Shown here: piece by piece, positions 54,562 through 63,100 of the stretch
Position numbering within the stretch: position 1 is the stretch's first letter
Layout of the letters: the number at the start of each line of letters is the position of its first letter
NCBI GenBank assembly: GCA_001648575.1
Contig: LQXN01000055.1
Span: 62,001 to 126,000 of the forward strand
Direction of reading: 5' to 3'
Source of the DNA: Sutcliffiella horikoshii DSM 8719
Lineage (GTDB): Bacteria > Bacillota > Bacilli > Bacillales > Bacillaceae_I
Length of the DNA: 64,000 nt
Made by a program: the position numbers and the translations under genes
The notes under the pieces: model-generated
What the model saw: only the letters and a program-made list of their open reading frames with translations
Database searches by the model: none
Told to the model about the DNA's origin: nothing

Positions 54562-54604
54562 TTGAAGCTAGTTGTCCTTACATGCTAAAATAGTTTGTTA
54601 GCAT
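54562..54604 (+). promoter_or_regulatory. candidate ytqA promoter with dyad over the -10
   Basis: TTGAAG (54562-54567), 18 bp, TAAAAT (54586-54591). ATGCTAA (54582-54588) and TTAGCAT (54598-54604) form a 7-bp dyad across the -10 and start region. Confidence 0.4.
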
Positions 54605-54632
54605 TAGTTGGACAAAAAGAGGAGGATTACGG

Positions 54633-55610
54633 ATGACTAAACAAACAACGCAAAATCCGTTTCCATATTCCGTTGAAGATAAACGATATCACACGTGGAA
54701 TTATCATTTACGCAATCATTTTGGACATAAGGTATTCAAAGTGGCTTTGGATGGTGGCTTTGACTGCCCTAACCGTGATGGGACAGTAGCTCATGGCGGC
54801 TGTACTTTTTGCAGTGCAGCAGGTTCCGGTGATTTTGCAGGAAACCGTGCAGATGATCTAATCACACAATTCAATGAGATAAAGGGGAAAATGCATCATA
54901 AATGGAAAGACGGTAAATATATGGCCTATTTCCAAGCTTTCACTAATACCCACGCACCGGTAGAAGTCCTAAGGGAGAAATACGAAACCGTGCTACAACA
55001 GGACGGGGTGGTCGGCCTTTCCATTGGAACACGGCCTGATTGCCTCCCAGATGATGTGGTGGAATATTTAGCCGAGTTGAATCAGCGCACCTATCTTTGG
55101 GTCGAGCTCGGTCTCCAAACTGTTCATGAAAGAACTGCCCTCCTGATTAACCGTGCCCATAACTTCGACACTTATGTGGAAGGTGTCAACAAGCTGCGAA
55201 AGCATGGCATCCGAGTATGTTCCCACATCATTGACGGTCTGCCCTTGGAAGATAATAAGATGATGATGGAAACGGCTCATGCTGTTGCAAAGCTTGATGT
55301 ACAGGGAATCAAAATTCATTTGCTTCATCTCCTGAAGGGCACTCCTATGGTGAAGCAATATGAAAAAGGCATGCTGGAGTTCCTTTCCTTCGAGGATTAC
55401 ATCCAACTTGTTTGCGATCAGTTGGAGATATTGCCTCCAGAAATGATCGTTCACCGCATTACGGGGGACGGCCCCATTGATATCATGATCGGGCCAATGT
55501 GGAGTGTGGACAAATGGTCGGTGCTGAATGCAATCGATGCCGAATTAAAAAGACGAAACAGCTGGCAAGGAAAATATTATGTTGGGAAAGGCGCTGAGGA
55601 TGAACGATGA
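54633..55610 (+). CDS. ytqA: radical SAM protein YtqA (YhcC/TIGR01212 family)
   Basis: A 325-residue radical SAM protein with an atypical cluster motif: C45-x11-C57-x2-C60 (FDCPNRDGT...GGCTFC) instead of Cx3Cx2C, typical of this family. GLSIGTRPDCL and WVELGLQTVHERT follow. The family is thought to act on tRNA or on a related RNA step; substrate not established here. AGGAGG precedes the ATG. Overlaps ytqB by 4 bp. Confidence 0.92.
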   Translation: MTKQTTQNPFPYSVEDKRYHTWNYHLRNHFGHKVFKVALDGGFDCPNRDGTVAHGGCTFCSAAGSGDFAGNRADDLITQFNEIKGKMHHKWKDGKYMAYFQAFTNTHAPVEVLREKYETVLQQDGVVGLSIGTRPDCLPDDVVEYLAELNQRTYLWVELGLQTVHERTALLINRAHNFDTYVEGVNKLRKHGIRVCSHIIDGLPLEDNKMMMETAHAVAKLDVQGIKIHLLHLLKGTPMVKQYEKGMLEFLSFEDYIQLVCDQLEILPPEMIVHRITGDGPIDIMIGPMWSVDKWSVLNAIDAELKRRNSWQGKYYVGKGAEDER

Positions 55611-56179
55611 AATTGGAGCGGGTCTTACCATATAGTAAAAAAATCTTGAAGCTTGCTGTCTCAGAAGGTGATATTGCTGTGGATTGTACGGTGGGAAACG
55701 GACACGATACCCTCTTTCTCGCAGAGCTTGTGGGAGAAACAGGCCATGTGTATGGATTTGATATTCAGCGTGAGGCATTAATGAACACTGACACTCTGCT
55801 TTCGGAACATGGTGCTGGACCCCGTGTCACGCTGTTTGAAGCAAGCCATGCAGAGGTTTTGGATAAAATCCCTTCAGAAAAACATGATCAGATCAGGGGA
55901 GCCATCTTCAATCTGGGTTACCTCCCTGGTGGAGATAAAGAAATTGTGACGGTGCCTGAGAGTACCATTAGCGCCGTGGACAAGCTTCTTTCAGTCATGA
56001 ATAAAGAAGGAGTCATCGTAATCGTCGTCTATCACGGACACCCGGAAGGCCAGGTTGAACGGGATGCCCTACTCGACTACGTCACCAAACTCGACCAAAA
56101 AAAAGCACACGTCCTACAATACCGCTTCATGAACCAAGTGAACAACCCACCATTCATCATCGCCATCGAAAAAAAATGA
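55607..56179 (+). CDS. ytqB: class I SAM methyltransferase YtqB
   Basis: A 190-residue methyltransferase with the Rossmann motif AVDCTVGNGHDTLFLA and a second acidic strand YGFDIQ; NLGYLPGGD is the family signature (putative rRNA methylase). Co-translated with ytqA through an ATGA overlap, which suggests that the two act on the same RNA. Ends at a strong terminator. Confidence 0.9.
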   Translation: MKLERVLPYSKKILKLAVSEGDIAVDCTVGNGHDTLFLAELVGETGHVYGFDIQREALMNTDTLLSEHGAGPRVTLFEASHAEVLDKIPSEKHDQIRGAIFNLGYLPGGDKEIVTVPESTISAVDKLLSVMNKEGVIVIVVYHGHPEGQVERDALLDYVTKLDQKKAHVLQYRFMNQVNNPPFIIAIEKK

Positions 56180-56180
56180 C

Positions 56181-56211
56181 AAAGGATCCGGCAATAGATG
56201 CCGGATCCTTT
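56181..56211. terminator. terminator of ytqB
   Basis: Perfect 13-bp stem AAAGGATCCGGCA/TGCCGGATCCTTT with 5-base loop, then TTATTACT. Confidence 0.88.
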
Positions 56212-56237
56212 ATTACTCTAAAGCAGTGAGGGTCAGA

Positions 56238-56371
56238 CCCCTCTTCACTCCTCTAAATCAATGAAGGAAGTCCCCTCTTCACTCTCTAAATCAATGAAGG
56301 AAGTCCCCTCTTCACTCTCTAAATCAATGAAGGAAAACCCTTCTTCACTCCTCCATATTATTGAAGGAAGA
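56238..56371 (+). repeat. 33/34-bp tandem repeat, 4 units
   Basis: Units at 56238-56271, 56272-56304, 56305-56337 and 56338-56371, each CCCCTCTTCACTC...TCAATGAAGGAAGT; the last is diverged. Each unit has TTCA/TGAA arms that could fold. Lies between the convergent ytqB and ytpB. Confidence 0.85.
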
Positions 56372-56397
56372 TCCCTCATAAATCAAATTTTCCACTT

Positions 56398-57474
56398 TCA
56401 AGCCCCACGCCAGCTTTGGAATTTTCTGTAGGCTCTTCCATTCATGTAGAAGAAGTAGGCGGTGCCGCCGCTTGTTTTGATGATATTCTTGGCCATTGTG
56501 GAGATGTCTTTGCAGTCGTGGACTTTGCGGTCGGATAGGTAGACTCCTAGCAATCCACGATTAATCAAACGGTGGAATTTCTCAAAAGGCAGGCCAGCCG
56601 TATAGACATCCGCCTGTTCTATGAAATGCCGCAGCCTATTCAAGAAAACCGAGTCACTTTCATAGTAGGTACAAAAATTGAGATCCCCGCCTGCCAAGTC
56701 CTCTTCTTGATCGATGAAATAATCAAGTAATATATGTAAGCCTTGAATATAAGGAAAATAGCCTCCAACAATTTTCTCTGCATGCTCTGAAGTAAAAGAC
56801 TCACGATAGGACTGGGAAACCAAACAGAATATCCCTAACGTCGATCCTGAACAAGCAGAGAATTCGTACCACTCCATTGTTGGCAGTTCCTCCTTATAAA
56901 GCGAAAACCACTCCTCAAGCCTAGGCACTCTTTCTTCCACCACTACATGCTTATGTACTTGTAAATCGCAATAATACCTGGCAAGCTTCACTAAATGTGG
57001 AGCTATCAGTTCATAATTTCCTAAGGAACTTAACACACTTTGGCATGTTGTGACCAAACTTGCAAGATACCCTCCGTCCTCCTGTTCTTCCCTGAACCGG
57101 TAGTAATTTTTCAGTGATGCCCCAACGGTCAACGCATCCGGCATCGACTCATGTAGTGCGGCAAAATCAGCAGGGTCCATCGAAGTACTTCTATCACAAA
57201 GATTATCCAAATAGTCACTTATCGTCTGATATGCAACGATGAACTTTATCGCTTTTCGAAAGTCTGCTCCTGCAAGCAGCGATAATATACTTCCCCCCTC
57301 ACAGTGAAAGGCCTTTGTCTCGATGCTGGCAAGCGCCTGCTTACGAAGCTCCTGATTGGGGATAGCAGACGCAATCTTTTTCCAATACTCCAATTCCTCA
57401 TATACCACAGGGAAAACATCTCGATACACCCTTTTCATCAAGGAAAAAGGATGGGTGGGTACCTTCAAATTCAT
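56398..57474 (-). CDS. ytpB: tetraprenyl-beta-curcumene synthase YtpB
   Basis: A 358-residue class of terpene synthase (DUF2600) that in B. subtilis cyclises C35 tetraprenyl diphosphate to tetraprenyl-beta-curcumene, a precursor of sesquarterpenes. The metal-binding DYLDNLCD (D87, D90, D94) is intact. Overlaps ytpA by 4 bp, so the pair is co-translated. Confidence 0.92.
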   Translation of the reverse strand: MNLKVPTHPFSLMKRVYRDVFPVVYEELEYWKKIASAIPNQELRKQALASIETKAFHCEGGSILSLLAGADFRKAIKFIVAYQTISDYLDNLCDRSTSMDPADFAALHESMPDALTVGASLKNYYRFREEQEDGGYLASLVTTCQSVLSSLGNYELIAPHLVKLARYYCDLQVHKHVVVEERVPRLEEWFSLYKEELPTMEWYEFSACSGSTLGIFCLVSQSYRESFTSEHAEKIVGGYFPYIQGLHILLDYFIDQEEDLAGGDLNFCTYYESDSVFLNRLRHFIEQADVYTAGLPFEKFHRLINRGLLGVYLSDRKVHDCKDISTMAKNIIKTSGGTAYFFYMNGRAYRKFQSWRGA

Positions 57475-58262
57475 TCACTTCCTTCTATTTGTAAGTCCAG
57501 AAAAGCTTTGGCATAACGAAACACACGATCCCTCTCAGGCTCATTAAAAATTTCGTGGTATAGCCCTTTCCATTCCTTGTAGCTTTTTTCTTTTGCTGAA
57601 AGGGAATTGAACCATGCCTCTGAAGCAAACTTTTCCACAATCAAATCGTCGCCTGCCTGCATAAGTAATACAGGTATATCCGGAAACTTATCGATCCCAA
57701 TAAATGCCTGATTCATGGACTGGACAAGCTCACGGTACCATCTAACAGATACTTTCGTGATATAAAGCTCATCTCCTGCTGCGCTTTTCCAAATTTCTTC
57801 ATTTCTCGTCGCTTTGTCAATGGTGATCCCTGTTTCGAATTTAGTCTTTGGCAAAATAAAATTCAGCCCTTTGGATAAGACATCCAAACCTTTTGTCGGA
57901 GGCTGTATCAGCTTCAAACATGGAGAAGATAAAATAACCGCGTCCACCATCAACGGTTTCTTCTCCTGAAGAGTACGGATCACGGCCAATCCTCCCATGC
58001 TATGACCAATGACAAAAACCGGCGGCTTAAGAAGATATGCTTCTTTAATCCAATTTTCCACTTCATCTATATATTCATTGAAATTATCGATATGACCCCT
58101 TCTGCGTGTGGAAAGTCCTTGCCCAGGCAAATCCCCCTTGATGACATTGTACCCATTTGACTTCCACTGATCCATCAGCCACGTATATCTTCCGTGATGT
58201 TCCTGAGCGCCATGAACAATAACGATAGTTCCCTTAGGTTCTTCTGCCTCCCATTTCCACAT
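57471..58262 (-). CDS. ytpA: alpha/beta hydrolase YtpA (lysophospholipase-like)
   Basis: A 263-residue serine hydrolase: VIVHGAQEHHGRY (oxyanion region), nucleophile elbow VIGHSMGGLAV, acid in LLMQAGDDLIV, histidine in GLYHEIFNEPER. In B. subtilis YtpA is linked to bacilysocin formation. The frame is open to 58322, but GGGAG lies 10 bases before the ATG at 58262, which gives the homologous start MWKWEAE. Divergent from ytoA. Confidence 0.92.
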   Translation of the reverse strand: MWKWEAEEPKGTIVIVHGAQEHHGRYTWLMDQWKSNGYNVIKGDLPGQGLSTRRRGHIDNFNEYIDEVENWIKEAYLLKPPVFVIGHSMGGLAVIRTLQEKKPLMVDAVILSSPCLKLIQPPTKGLDVLSKGLNFILPKTKFETGITIDKATRNEEIWKSAAGDELYITKVSVRWYRELVQSMNQAFIGIDKFPDIPVLLMQAGDDLIVEKFASEAWFNSLSAKEKSYKEWKGLYHEIFNEPERDRVFRYAKAFLDLQIEGSE

Positions 58263-58344
58263 TCTCGAACACTCCCTCAAAATAATGACTTTCTTTCTGA
58301 TATAATAAAATAAAACAAACATTTCTTACAAGCCGGAGGAACTT

Positions 58345-58863
58345 ATGTATAAAATATACCCATATCTTGATAAAAAACCACAAATCGATGAAACAGCCTA
58401 TCTTGCAGACTTCTCTGTCATCACTGGCGATGTGACCATCGGAAAAGAATGCAGCGTTTGGTTTCACACTGTCATCCGCGGCGACGTTGCCCCGACCATG
58501 ATCGGTGAGAGGGTGAACATCCAGGATCAATCCCTGCTTCATCAAAGTCCCAACAAACCATTGATAATAGAAGATGATGTCACAATCGGCCACCAATGTA
58601 CACTACATAGCGCATTTGTTCGCAAAAACGCCTTAATTGGCATGGGCTCGATCATCCTTGACGGTGCCGAAATCGGAGAAGGTTCCTTCATTGGTGCTGG
58701 CAGCCTTGTCCCACCAGGCAAACGGATACCTCCCAACACCCTTGCATTCGGCCGTCCCGCAAAAGTGGTCCGAGAACTCACAGAGGAAGACAAGCTTGAC
58801 ATGGCTCGCATACGAAGGGAATACGTGGAAAAAGGACAATTTTATAAATCCATTCAAAACTGA
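58345..58863 (+). CDS. ytoA: gamma-carbonic anhydrase family protein YtoA
   Basis: A 172-residue left-handed beta-helix protein of hexapeptide repeats (AEIGEGSFIGAGSLVPPG). The zinc histidines are in HQ..., VTIGHQCTLHSA and the preceding LLHQS. GVLDGA-type stacking and the C-terminal helix (LDMARIRREYVEKGQFY) are typical. Activity as carbonic anhydrase is unproven. GGAGG precedes the ATG. Confidence 0.92.
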   Translation: MYKIYPYLDKKPQIDETAYLADFSVITGDVTIGKECSVWFHTVIRGDVAPTMIGERVNIQDQSLLHQSPNKPLIIEDDVTIGHQCTLHSAFVRKNALIGMGSIILDGAEIGEGSFIGAGSLVPPGKRIPPNTLAFGRPAKVVRELTEEDKLDMARIRREYVEKGQFYKSIQN

Positions 58864-58869
58864 TGTACC

Positions 58870-58906
58870 AAGCACACCACCAATTCCCTGGTGGTGTGCT
58901 TTTTTA
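58870..58906 (+). terminator. terminator of ytoA
   Basis: AGCACACCACCA/TGGTGGTGTGCT stem then T6. Confidence 0.9.
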
Positions 58907-59034
58907 TTCCTAAATTTCTGTTAATTTTCTTCCGGTAAATCCTAACCTTTTCTTTACAAAGGCTTATTACTTCCTAAATATTTGCCAATTAGAATGAAAG
59001 ATGAATACAGTCTAGCTGAAAAGGAGTCGTGATG

Positions 59035-59574
59035 ATGGTAAAATTACTCGCTAATTTTTACGAATTCGAATGTAACCTGTTTCGCAGTGTGAATCGTCAT
59101 TTTGACAGAAAGCATGCGAACTTCTTTTTCCGCAACATCACACATGTTGGTGGGGCTACTTTCACTATTTGCACCCTTCTGCTTCTAATCATCTTCAGTA
59201 ATCATTCTCTTAAATATACAGCTATTGCAGCAGGGCTTTCCTTGGCGCTCAGTCATATCCCGGTGGCCATTGCCAAAAAGCTATATCCAAGACGCCGCCC
59301 ATATCTCGCTTTAGAAGCAATCAAAGTGGCCACCAATCCATTAAAGGATCATTCATTCCCATCAGGCCACACCACTGCAGTCTTTTCAAGTGTCATCCCT
59401 TTCATACTATTCATGCCGTCACTTGCAATTCTTTTGCTACCTGTTGCGGCTTGCGTAGCGGTTTCAAGAATCTATCTTGGACTTCATTATCCATCTGATG
59501 TCGCAGTCGGAATGGTGCTTGGCTCAAGCACAGGTATTCTTTCATACATGATGATCGTTCCGCTATTTTCTTAA
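59035..59574 (+). CDS. PAP2-family membrane phosphatase
   Basis: A 179-residue membrane phosphatase with about five helices. The three PAP2 motifs are KKLYPRRRP (near 78-86), PSGHTTA (near 113-119) and SRIYLGLHYPSD (near 145-156). Likely acts on undecaprenyl pyrophosphate or a phosphatidate (inference). GTG 59029, ATG 59032 and ATG 59035 are possible starts; AAGGAG (59021-59026) is best spaced for 59035. Shares a transcript with the glycosyltransferase 17 bases downstream. Confidence 0.88.
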   Translation: MVKLLANFYEFECNLFRSVNRHFDRKHANFFFRNITHVGGATFTICTLLLLIIFSNHSLKYTAIAAGLSLALSHIPVAIAKKLYPRRRPYLALEAIKVATNPLKDHSFPSGHTTAVFSSVIPFILFMPSLAILLLPVAACVAVSRIYLGLHYPSDVAVGMVLGSSTGILSYMMIVPLFS

Positions 59575-59591
59575 AACTGAGGAGGTAAACT

Positions 59592-60734
59592 ATGAAAATT
59601 GCTATCTTTACAGACACATTTGCTCCAGATGTCAACGGTGTGGCCAAAACATTGAAGCGATTTACCAACTATATGGATTCCAAAGGAATAGAGTATCGTG
59701 TTTTTGCGCCGGAAAGTACAAACAAGGATCTATTTACAAGCCAGGTTCACCGTTTTGCTAGTCTGCCATTTTTTCTGTATCCGGAATGCCGTCTTGCATT
59801 GCCTAATATGCTGTCCGTGAAGGCCGAACTTATAAAATTCAAGCCCGACCTCATTCATGTTGCAACTCCCTTTAATATCGGCCTTTGCGGACTTCACTAT
59901 GCAAAGAAATTCGACATTCCGGTTGTTGGATCCTACCACACTGACTTTGACAAATACCTCGAATACTACGATCTTCAATTTCTGACAAAAGTGCTTTGGA
60001 GTTATATGCGTTGGTTCCATCGACCTTTACGCAAGATTTTTGTTCCATCCACCGACACCCAGAACCACCTCAATAAACATGGATTCACCAATACTGCCAT
60101 CTGGCCTAGAGGGGTGGACTGTTCCGTCTTCCATCCTGGAACCTCCTCTCAACTATTAAAAAATAAATTCAACATCAAAGAAAAACATATCCTAACCTAC
60201 GTGGGCAGGCTTGCCCCTGAAAAAGATGTAGCCTTACTTCCTAAGATTCAATCATCCCTACCTCCATCTATACGACATGATGTGCACTGGTTAATAGTAG
60301 GCGACGGTCCATTAAAACTGGAACTGCATAAACATGCCCCAACTAACATGACTTTCGCAGGCTTTCAGTCTGGAAAAAACCTAGCAGAAATCTATGCCGG
60401 ATCTGATATATTTGTCTTCCCTTCAGCTACCGAAACCTTTGGGAATGTAGTGTTAGAAGCATTGGCATCCGGGACACCTGTTGTTGGTGCAAATGCTGGA
60501 GGTGTCAAAACGATTATCAACCAAGGGATGACAGGCCATCTATGCAACCAAAATGATGCCGTTTCGTTTGCTTCTGCCATCACCAGTCTTATTGAAGACG
60601 ATGAAAAGAGAGAACAAATGGGATATGCCGGCCGCCAATATGCCTTAGAGCAGTCTTGGGATTCTATTTTCGAAAGGCTCCTTCACGACTATCAAGTCGC
60701 TTTAGCACCACAAAAAATACAAATACTTGCATAA
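59592..60734 (+). CDS. GT4 glycosyltransferase (MgtA/mannosyltransferase-like)
   Basis: A 380-residue GT-B glycosyltransferase. FTDTFAPDVNGVAKTLKRF (acceptor side), GSYHTDFDKYLEYY, and the donor site YVGRLAPEKDV plus VFPSATETFGNVVLEALASGTPVVGANAGG (EX7E). Such proteins glycosylate diacylglycerol or make mannosylated lipids; the neighbouring PAP2 phosphatase fits a lipid role. GGAGG precedes the ATG. Confidence 0.9.
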   Translation: MKIAIFTDTFAPDVNGVAKTLKRFTNYMDSKGIEYRVFAPESTNKDLFTSQVHRFASLPFFLYPECRLALPNMLSVKAELIKFKPDLIHVATPFNIGLCGLHYAKKFDIPVVGSYHTDFDKYLEYYDLQFLTKVLWSYMRWFHRPLRKIFVPSTDTQNHLNKHGFTNTAIWPRGVDCSVFHPGTSSQLLKNKFNIKEKHILTYVGRLAPEKDVALLPKIQSSLPPSIRHDVHWLIVGDGPLKLELHKHAPTNMTFAGFQSGKNLAEIYAGSDIFVFPSATETFGNVVLEALASGTPVVGANAGGVKTIINQGMTGHLCNQNDAVSFASAITSLIEDDEKREQMGYAGRQYALEQSWDSIFERLLHDYQVALAPQKIQILA

Positions 60735-60760
60735 AAAAAGGAGCCTTTTAGCCTCCTTTT
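60733..60760 (+). terminator. terminator of the glycosyltransferase gene
   Basis: AAAAAGGAG/CTCCTTTTT arms just after the stop codon, ending in a T run. Confidence 0.75.
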
Positions 60761-60791
60761 TCCAATGAGAAGGAAAGAATTGCAAAAAAAT

Positions 60792-60821
60792 TTGCAACAT
60801 TAAAATGGAATATTATATAAT
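60792..60821 (+). promoter_or_regulatory. sigma-A promoter of the ABC-F leader
   Basis: TTGCAA (60792-60797), 18 bp, TATAAT (60816-60821); transcription start near 60828, leaving a leader of about 320 bases before the ABC-F gene. Confidence 0.72.
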
Positions 60822-60856
60822 AAATCTATCTTACTTGTTCGGAAGGAGGGTAAAAG

Positions 60857-60988
60857 ATGTTACTATCTGTTAATGCTCGCACACAATACATGGCATACTT
60901 GCATATTTGTCGTGCAATTTTTCATGATTCAGCTATCAACGGGACACGTATGTCCATTTTTAAACAGCTGAATAGGAAAGACAGATAG
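60857..60988 (+). CDS. leader peptide upstream of the ABC-F gene, 43 aa
   Basis: A 43-codon frame (begins MLLSVNARTQYMAYLHICRA) with a near-perfect GGAGG 7 bases before the ATG. No hydrophobic or domain features. Its position between a promoter and an intrinsic terminator in front of an ABC-F gene suggests a regulatory peptide whose translation senses ribosome inhibition. The bases around its ribosome site and start can pair with 60994-61004 beyond its stop. Confidence 0.7.
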   Translation: MLLSVNARTQYMAYLHICRAIFHDSAINGTRMSIFKQLNRKDR

Positions 60989-60993
60989 TAAGA

Positions 60994-61114
60994 ATCTTTT
61001 ACCCAACAGCACACCATTTGTACAAGTGTACTCACTTTGCGTTGTTTACACTTGTACTTGTGCCTAGATAAAAAACCATGGGAAAGAAGGCTTCTTCTTA
61101 CTCATGGTTTTTTT
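60994..61114 (+). promoter_or_regulatory. attenuator (stem-loops and terminator) of the ABC-F gene
   Basis: Three elements: ATCTTTTACCC (60994-61004), complementary over 11 bases to the leader peptide ribosome site/start (60848-60858); a long stem GTACAAGTGTA (61020-61030) with TACACTTGTAC (61047-61057), extended by GCACA/TTGTGC; and an intrinsic terminator (arms 61070-61080 and 61103-61112, AAAAAACCATG/CATGGTTTTT, then T7). The ABC-F ribosome site follows, so termination would block the gene. Confidence 0.78.
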
Positions 61115-61147
61115 GTGCGTTTAAATTCTGAAGGAGTGAACTAAACA

Positions 61148-63031
61148 ATGATGATCTGTACATTAAATAATATAAGCAAAAGCTTTGCAGGCACGATGAT
61201 TTTTGAGAATGTTTCTATGGAAATACAGGCAAACGACCGCATTGGACTTGTTGGAAGAAACGGAAGTGGCAAGACGACACTCTTTCAACTAATCAGTGGG
61301 ATGGAAGCCCCTGATAAGGGAGCTATTCATATTAAAAAAGGTGCTAAAATCGGCTACCTTGCTCAAATCCCCTCCTATCCTGTAGGAACAAAAGGAGAAG
61401 ATGTCTTGCTTTTAGCTTTCAAGGAAACTGTGGAACTGCAAAAAAAGCTTCGGACATTAGAAAACCAAATGGCTGAGGTTGCTGAAGATAACCAATTAAA
61501 CAAGATTATGCAGGAATACGGTGTATTGCAAGAACGTTTCGGTTTTATGGGAGGTTACGAAATGGATGCCTCCATTCAGCGAATTGCAAATGGCCTGAAG
61601 ATAACACACTTGCTCCCTCAGCCATTCTCAAGCTTAAGTGGCGGAGAACAAACAAAGATATGCTTAGGGTTTATCCTATTACAAAACCCTGATGTTTTAT
61701 TGCTAGATGAACCGACCAACCATCTTGATATCTTTTCGGTAGAGTGGCTCGAGCAATATCTTAAAGATTATGACGGGACAGTTGTTGCCATCTCTCATGA
61801 CCGCTACTTCCTTGATGAAGTAGCAACTAAAATAATTGATTTAGAGGACGGCGAGATTCACACTTACCACACCAATTACAGTGGTTTCCTTAAGGAAAAA
61901 GAAGAACGTCTGCTGTTGGAGTTCTCAGCCTATCAGGAACAACAGAAAAAAATCAAAAAAATGAAAGAGGCCATCAAAAGGCTGAAGGAATGGGCGAACC
62001 AGAGCAATCCGCCTAACGCTGCCATGCACCGACGTGCGAAAAGCATGGAAAAAGCATTAAATAGAATGGAAAAGTTAAAACGTCCTATTCTTGAAAGAAA
62101 GGCAATGGGCCTTCAATTTGATGCCACAGATCGAAGCGGAAAAGATGCAGTCATAATGGAGAAGGTCAGTAAATCTTTTGGTGCGAAACCTCTTTTCCAA
62201 GAGATTGATCTTGCGGTTTATTTTAGAGAACGGGCTGCCATTGTTGGACAGAATGGTACGGGTAAGTCTACTCTTTTAAAGCTATTACTTGGAGAACTAG
62301 ATGCGGATAGTGGGTTGATGAAACTTGGCAGCAATGCAAAAGTCGGTTATCTTTCTCAGCACATCAAGGCCAGTAACCCAAACCAAACATTAATAGAGGC
62401 TTTCCGTGAGAATATTTCCATTACTTTAGAACAAGCAAGACATGTATTAGCAAAATTCTTATTCTATGGACCTGCTGTATTTAAGAAGGTGGAAAATTTA
62501 AGCGGCGGTGAAAAAATGCGCCTTCGCCTGGCACAGCTCATGCACCAAGACATCAATCTTTTGATATTAGATGAGCCGACAAACCACCTGGACATAGACT
62601 CCCGCGAAGTGCTGGAAGAAGCATTGGAGGAGTTCGACGGTACCATCCTTGCAGTCTCCCATGATCGATTCTTCTTAAATAAGTATTTTGAGAAAACATG
62701 CTGGTTAGAAGACGGAAAACTCGTTACCTATGAAGGGAACTATCAGTATGCGCGGGAGAAGCGGGAGGAATTGGAGAGGGAAAAGGTTGTGAGCCTTCCC
62801 CAAGTAACTAAGGTTGACAAAAAGATAAGAGACACAGTTCCTGCCGTAAATGATAAAAGCTACGAAAAGCTTGAAATGGAATTAGAAGAGTTGGAAACAA
62901 AGATTGCTGAATTGGAAAATCGGATGGTGAATGAAGAGGATTTGCTTGAGTTGCAAAGGCTGCAGGATGTTCTCACCGATTTAGAAACAAAAAGAGATTC
63001 TTTATATAGCAAATTAGAAGAGATTATTTAA
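61148..63031 (+). CDS. ABC-F family ATPase (ribosome-associated)
   Basis: A 627-residue soluble protein with two ABC domains and no membrane segment. First Walker A GRNGSGKTT (36-44), signature LSGGEQTK (163-170), Walker B LLLDEPTNHLD; second GQNGTGKST, LSGGEKMR and LILDEPTNHLD. The linker at about 245-320 (KKMKEAIKRLKEWANQ...KSMEKALNRMEKLKRP) is the helical arm that reaches into the ribosome in ABC-F proteins. A C-terminal coiled coil follows (about 580-625). Whether it confers antibiotic protection or is a translation factor cannot be told from sequence; the attenuated leader favours inducible protection. Confidence 0.9.
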   Translation: MMICTLNNISKSFAGTMIFENVSMEIQANDRIGLVGRNGSGKTTLFQLISGMEAPDKGAIHIKKGAKIGYLAQIPSYPVGTKGEDVLLLAFKETVELQKKLRTLENQMAEVAEDNQLNKIMQEYGVLQERFGFMGGYEMDASIQRIANGLKITHLLPQPFSSLSGGEQTKICLGFILLQNPDVLLLDEPTNHLDIFSVEWLEQYLKDYDGTVVAISHDRYFLDEVATKIIDLEDGEIHTYHTNYSGFLKEKEERLLLEFSAYQEQQKKIKKMKEAIKRLKEWANQSNPPNAAMHRRAKSMEKALNRMEKLKRPILERKAMGLQFDATDRSGKDAVIMEKVSKSFGAKPLFQEIDLAVYFRERAAIVGQNGTGKSTLLKLLLGELDADSGLMKLGSNAKVGYLSQHIKASNPNQTLIEAFRENISITLEQARHVLAKFLFYGPAVFKKVENLSGGEKMRLRLAQLMHQDINLLILDEPTNHLDIDSREVLEEALEEFDGTILAVSHDRFFLNKYFEKTCWLEDGKLVTYEGNYQYAREKREELEREKVVSLPQVTKVDKKIRDTVPAVNDKSYEKLEMELEELETKIAELENRMVNEEDLLELQRLQDVLTDLETKRDSLYSKLEEII

Positions 63032-63035
63032 GACT

Positions 63036-63086
63036 AAAAAACGCCCTGGAATCATGCTTTCAAGAAACATGATTCCGGGCGTTTTT
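63036..63086. terminator. bidirectional terminator, ABC-F / metK
   Basis: Long stem AAAAACGCCC-GGAATCATG with its complement (one internal mismatch), flanked by A and T runs on both sides. Confidence 0.92.
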
Positions 63087-63100
63087 CTTAATCTAAGATA

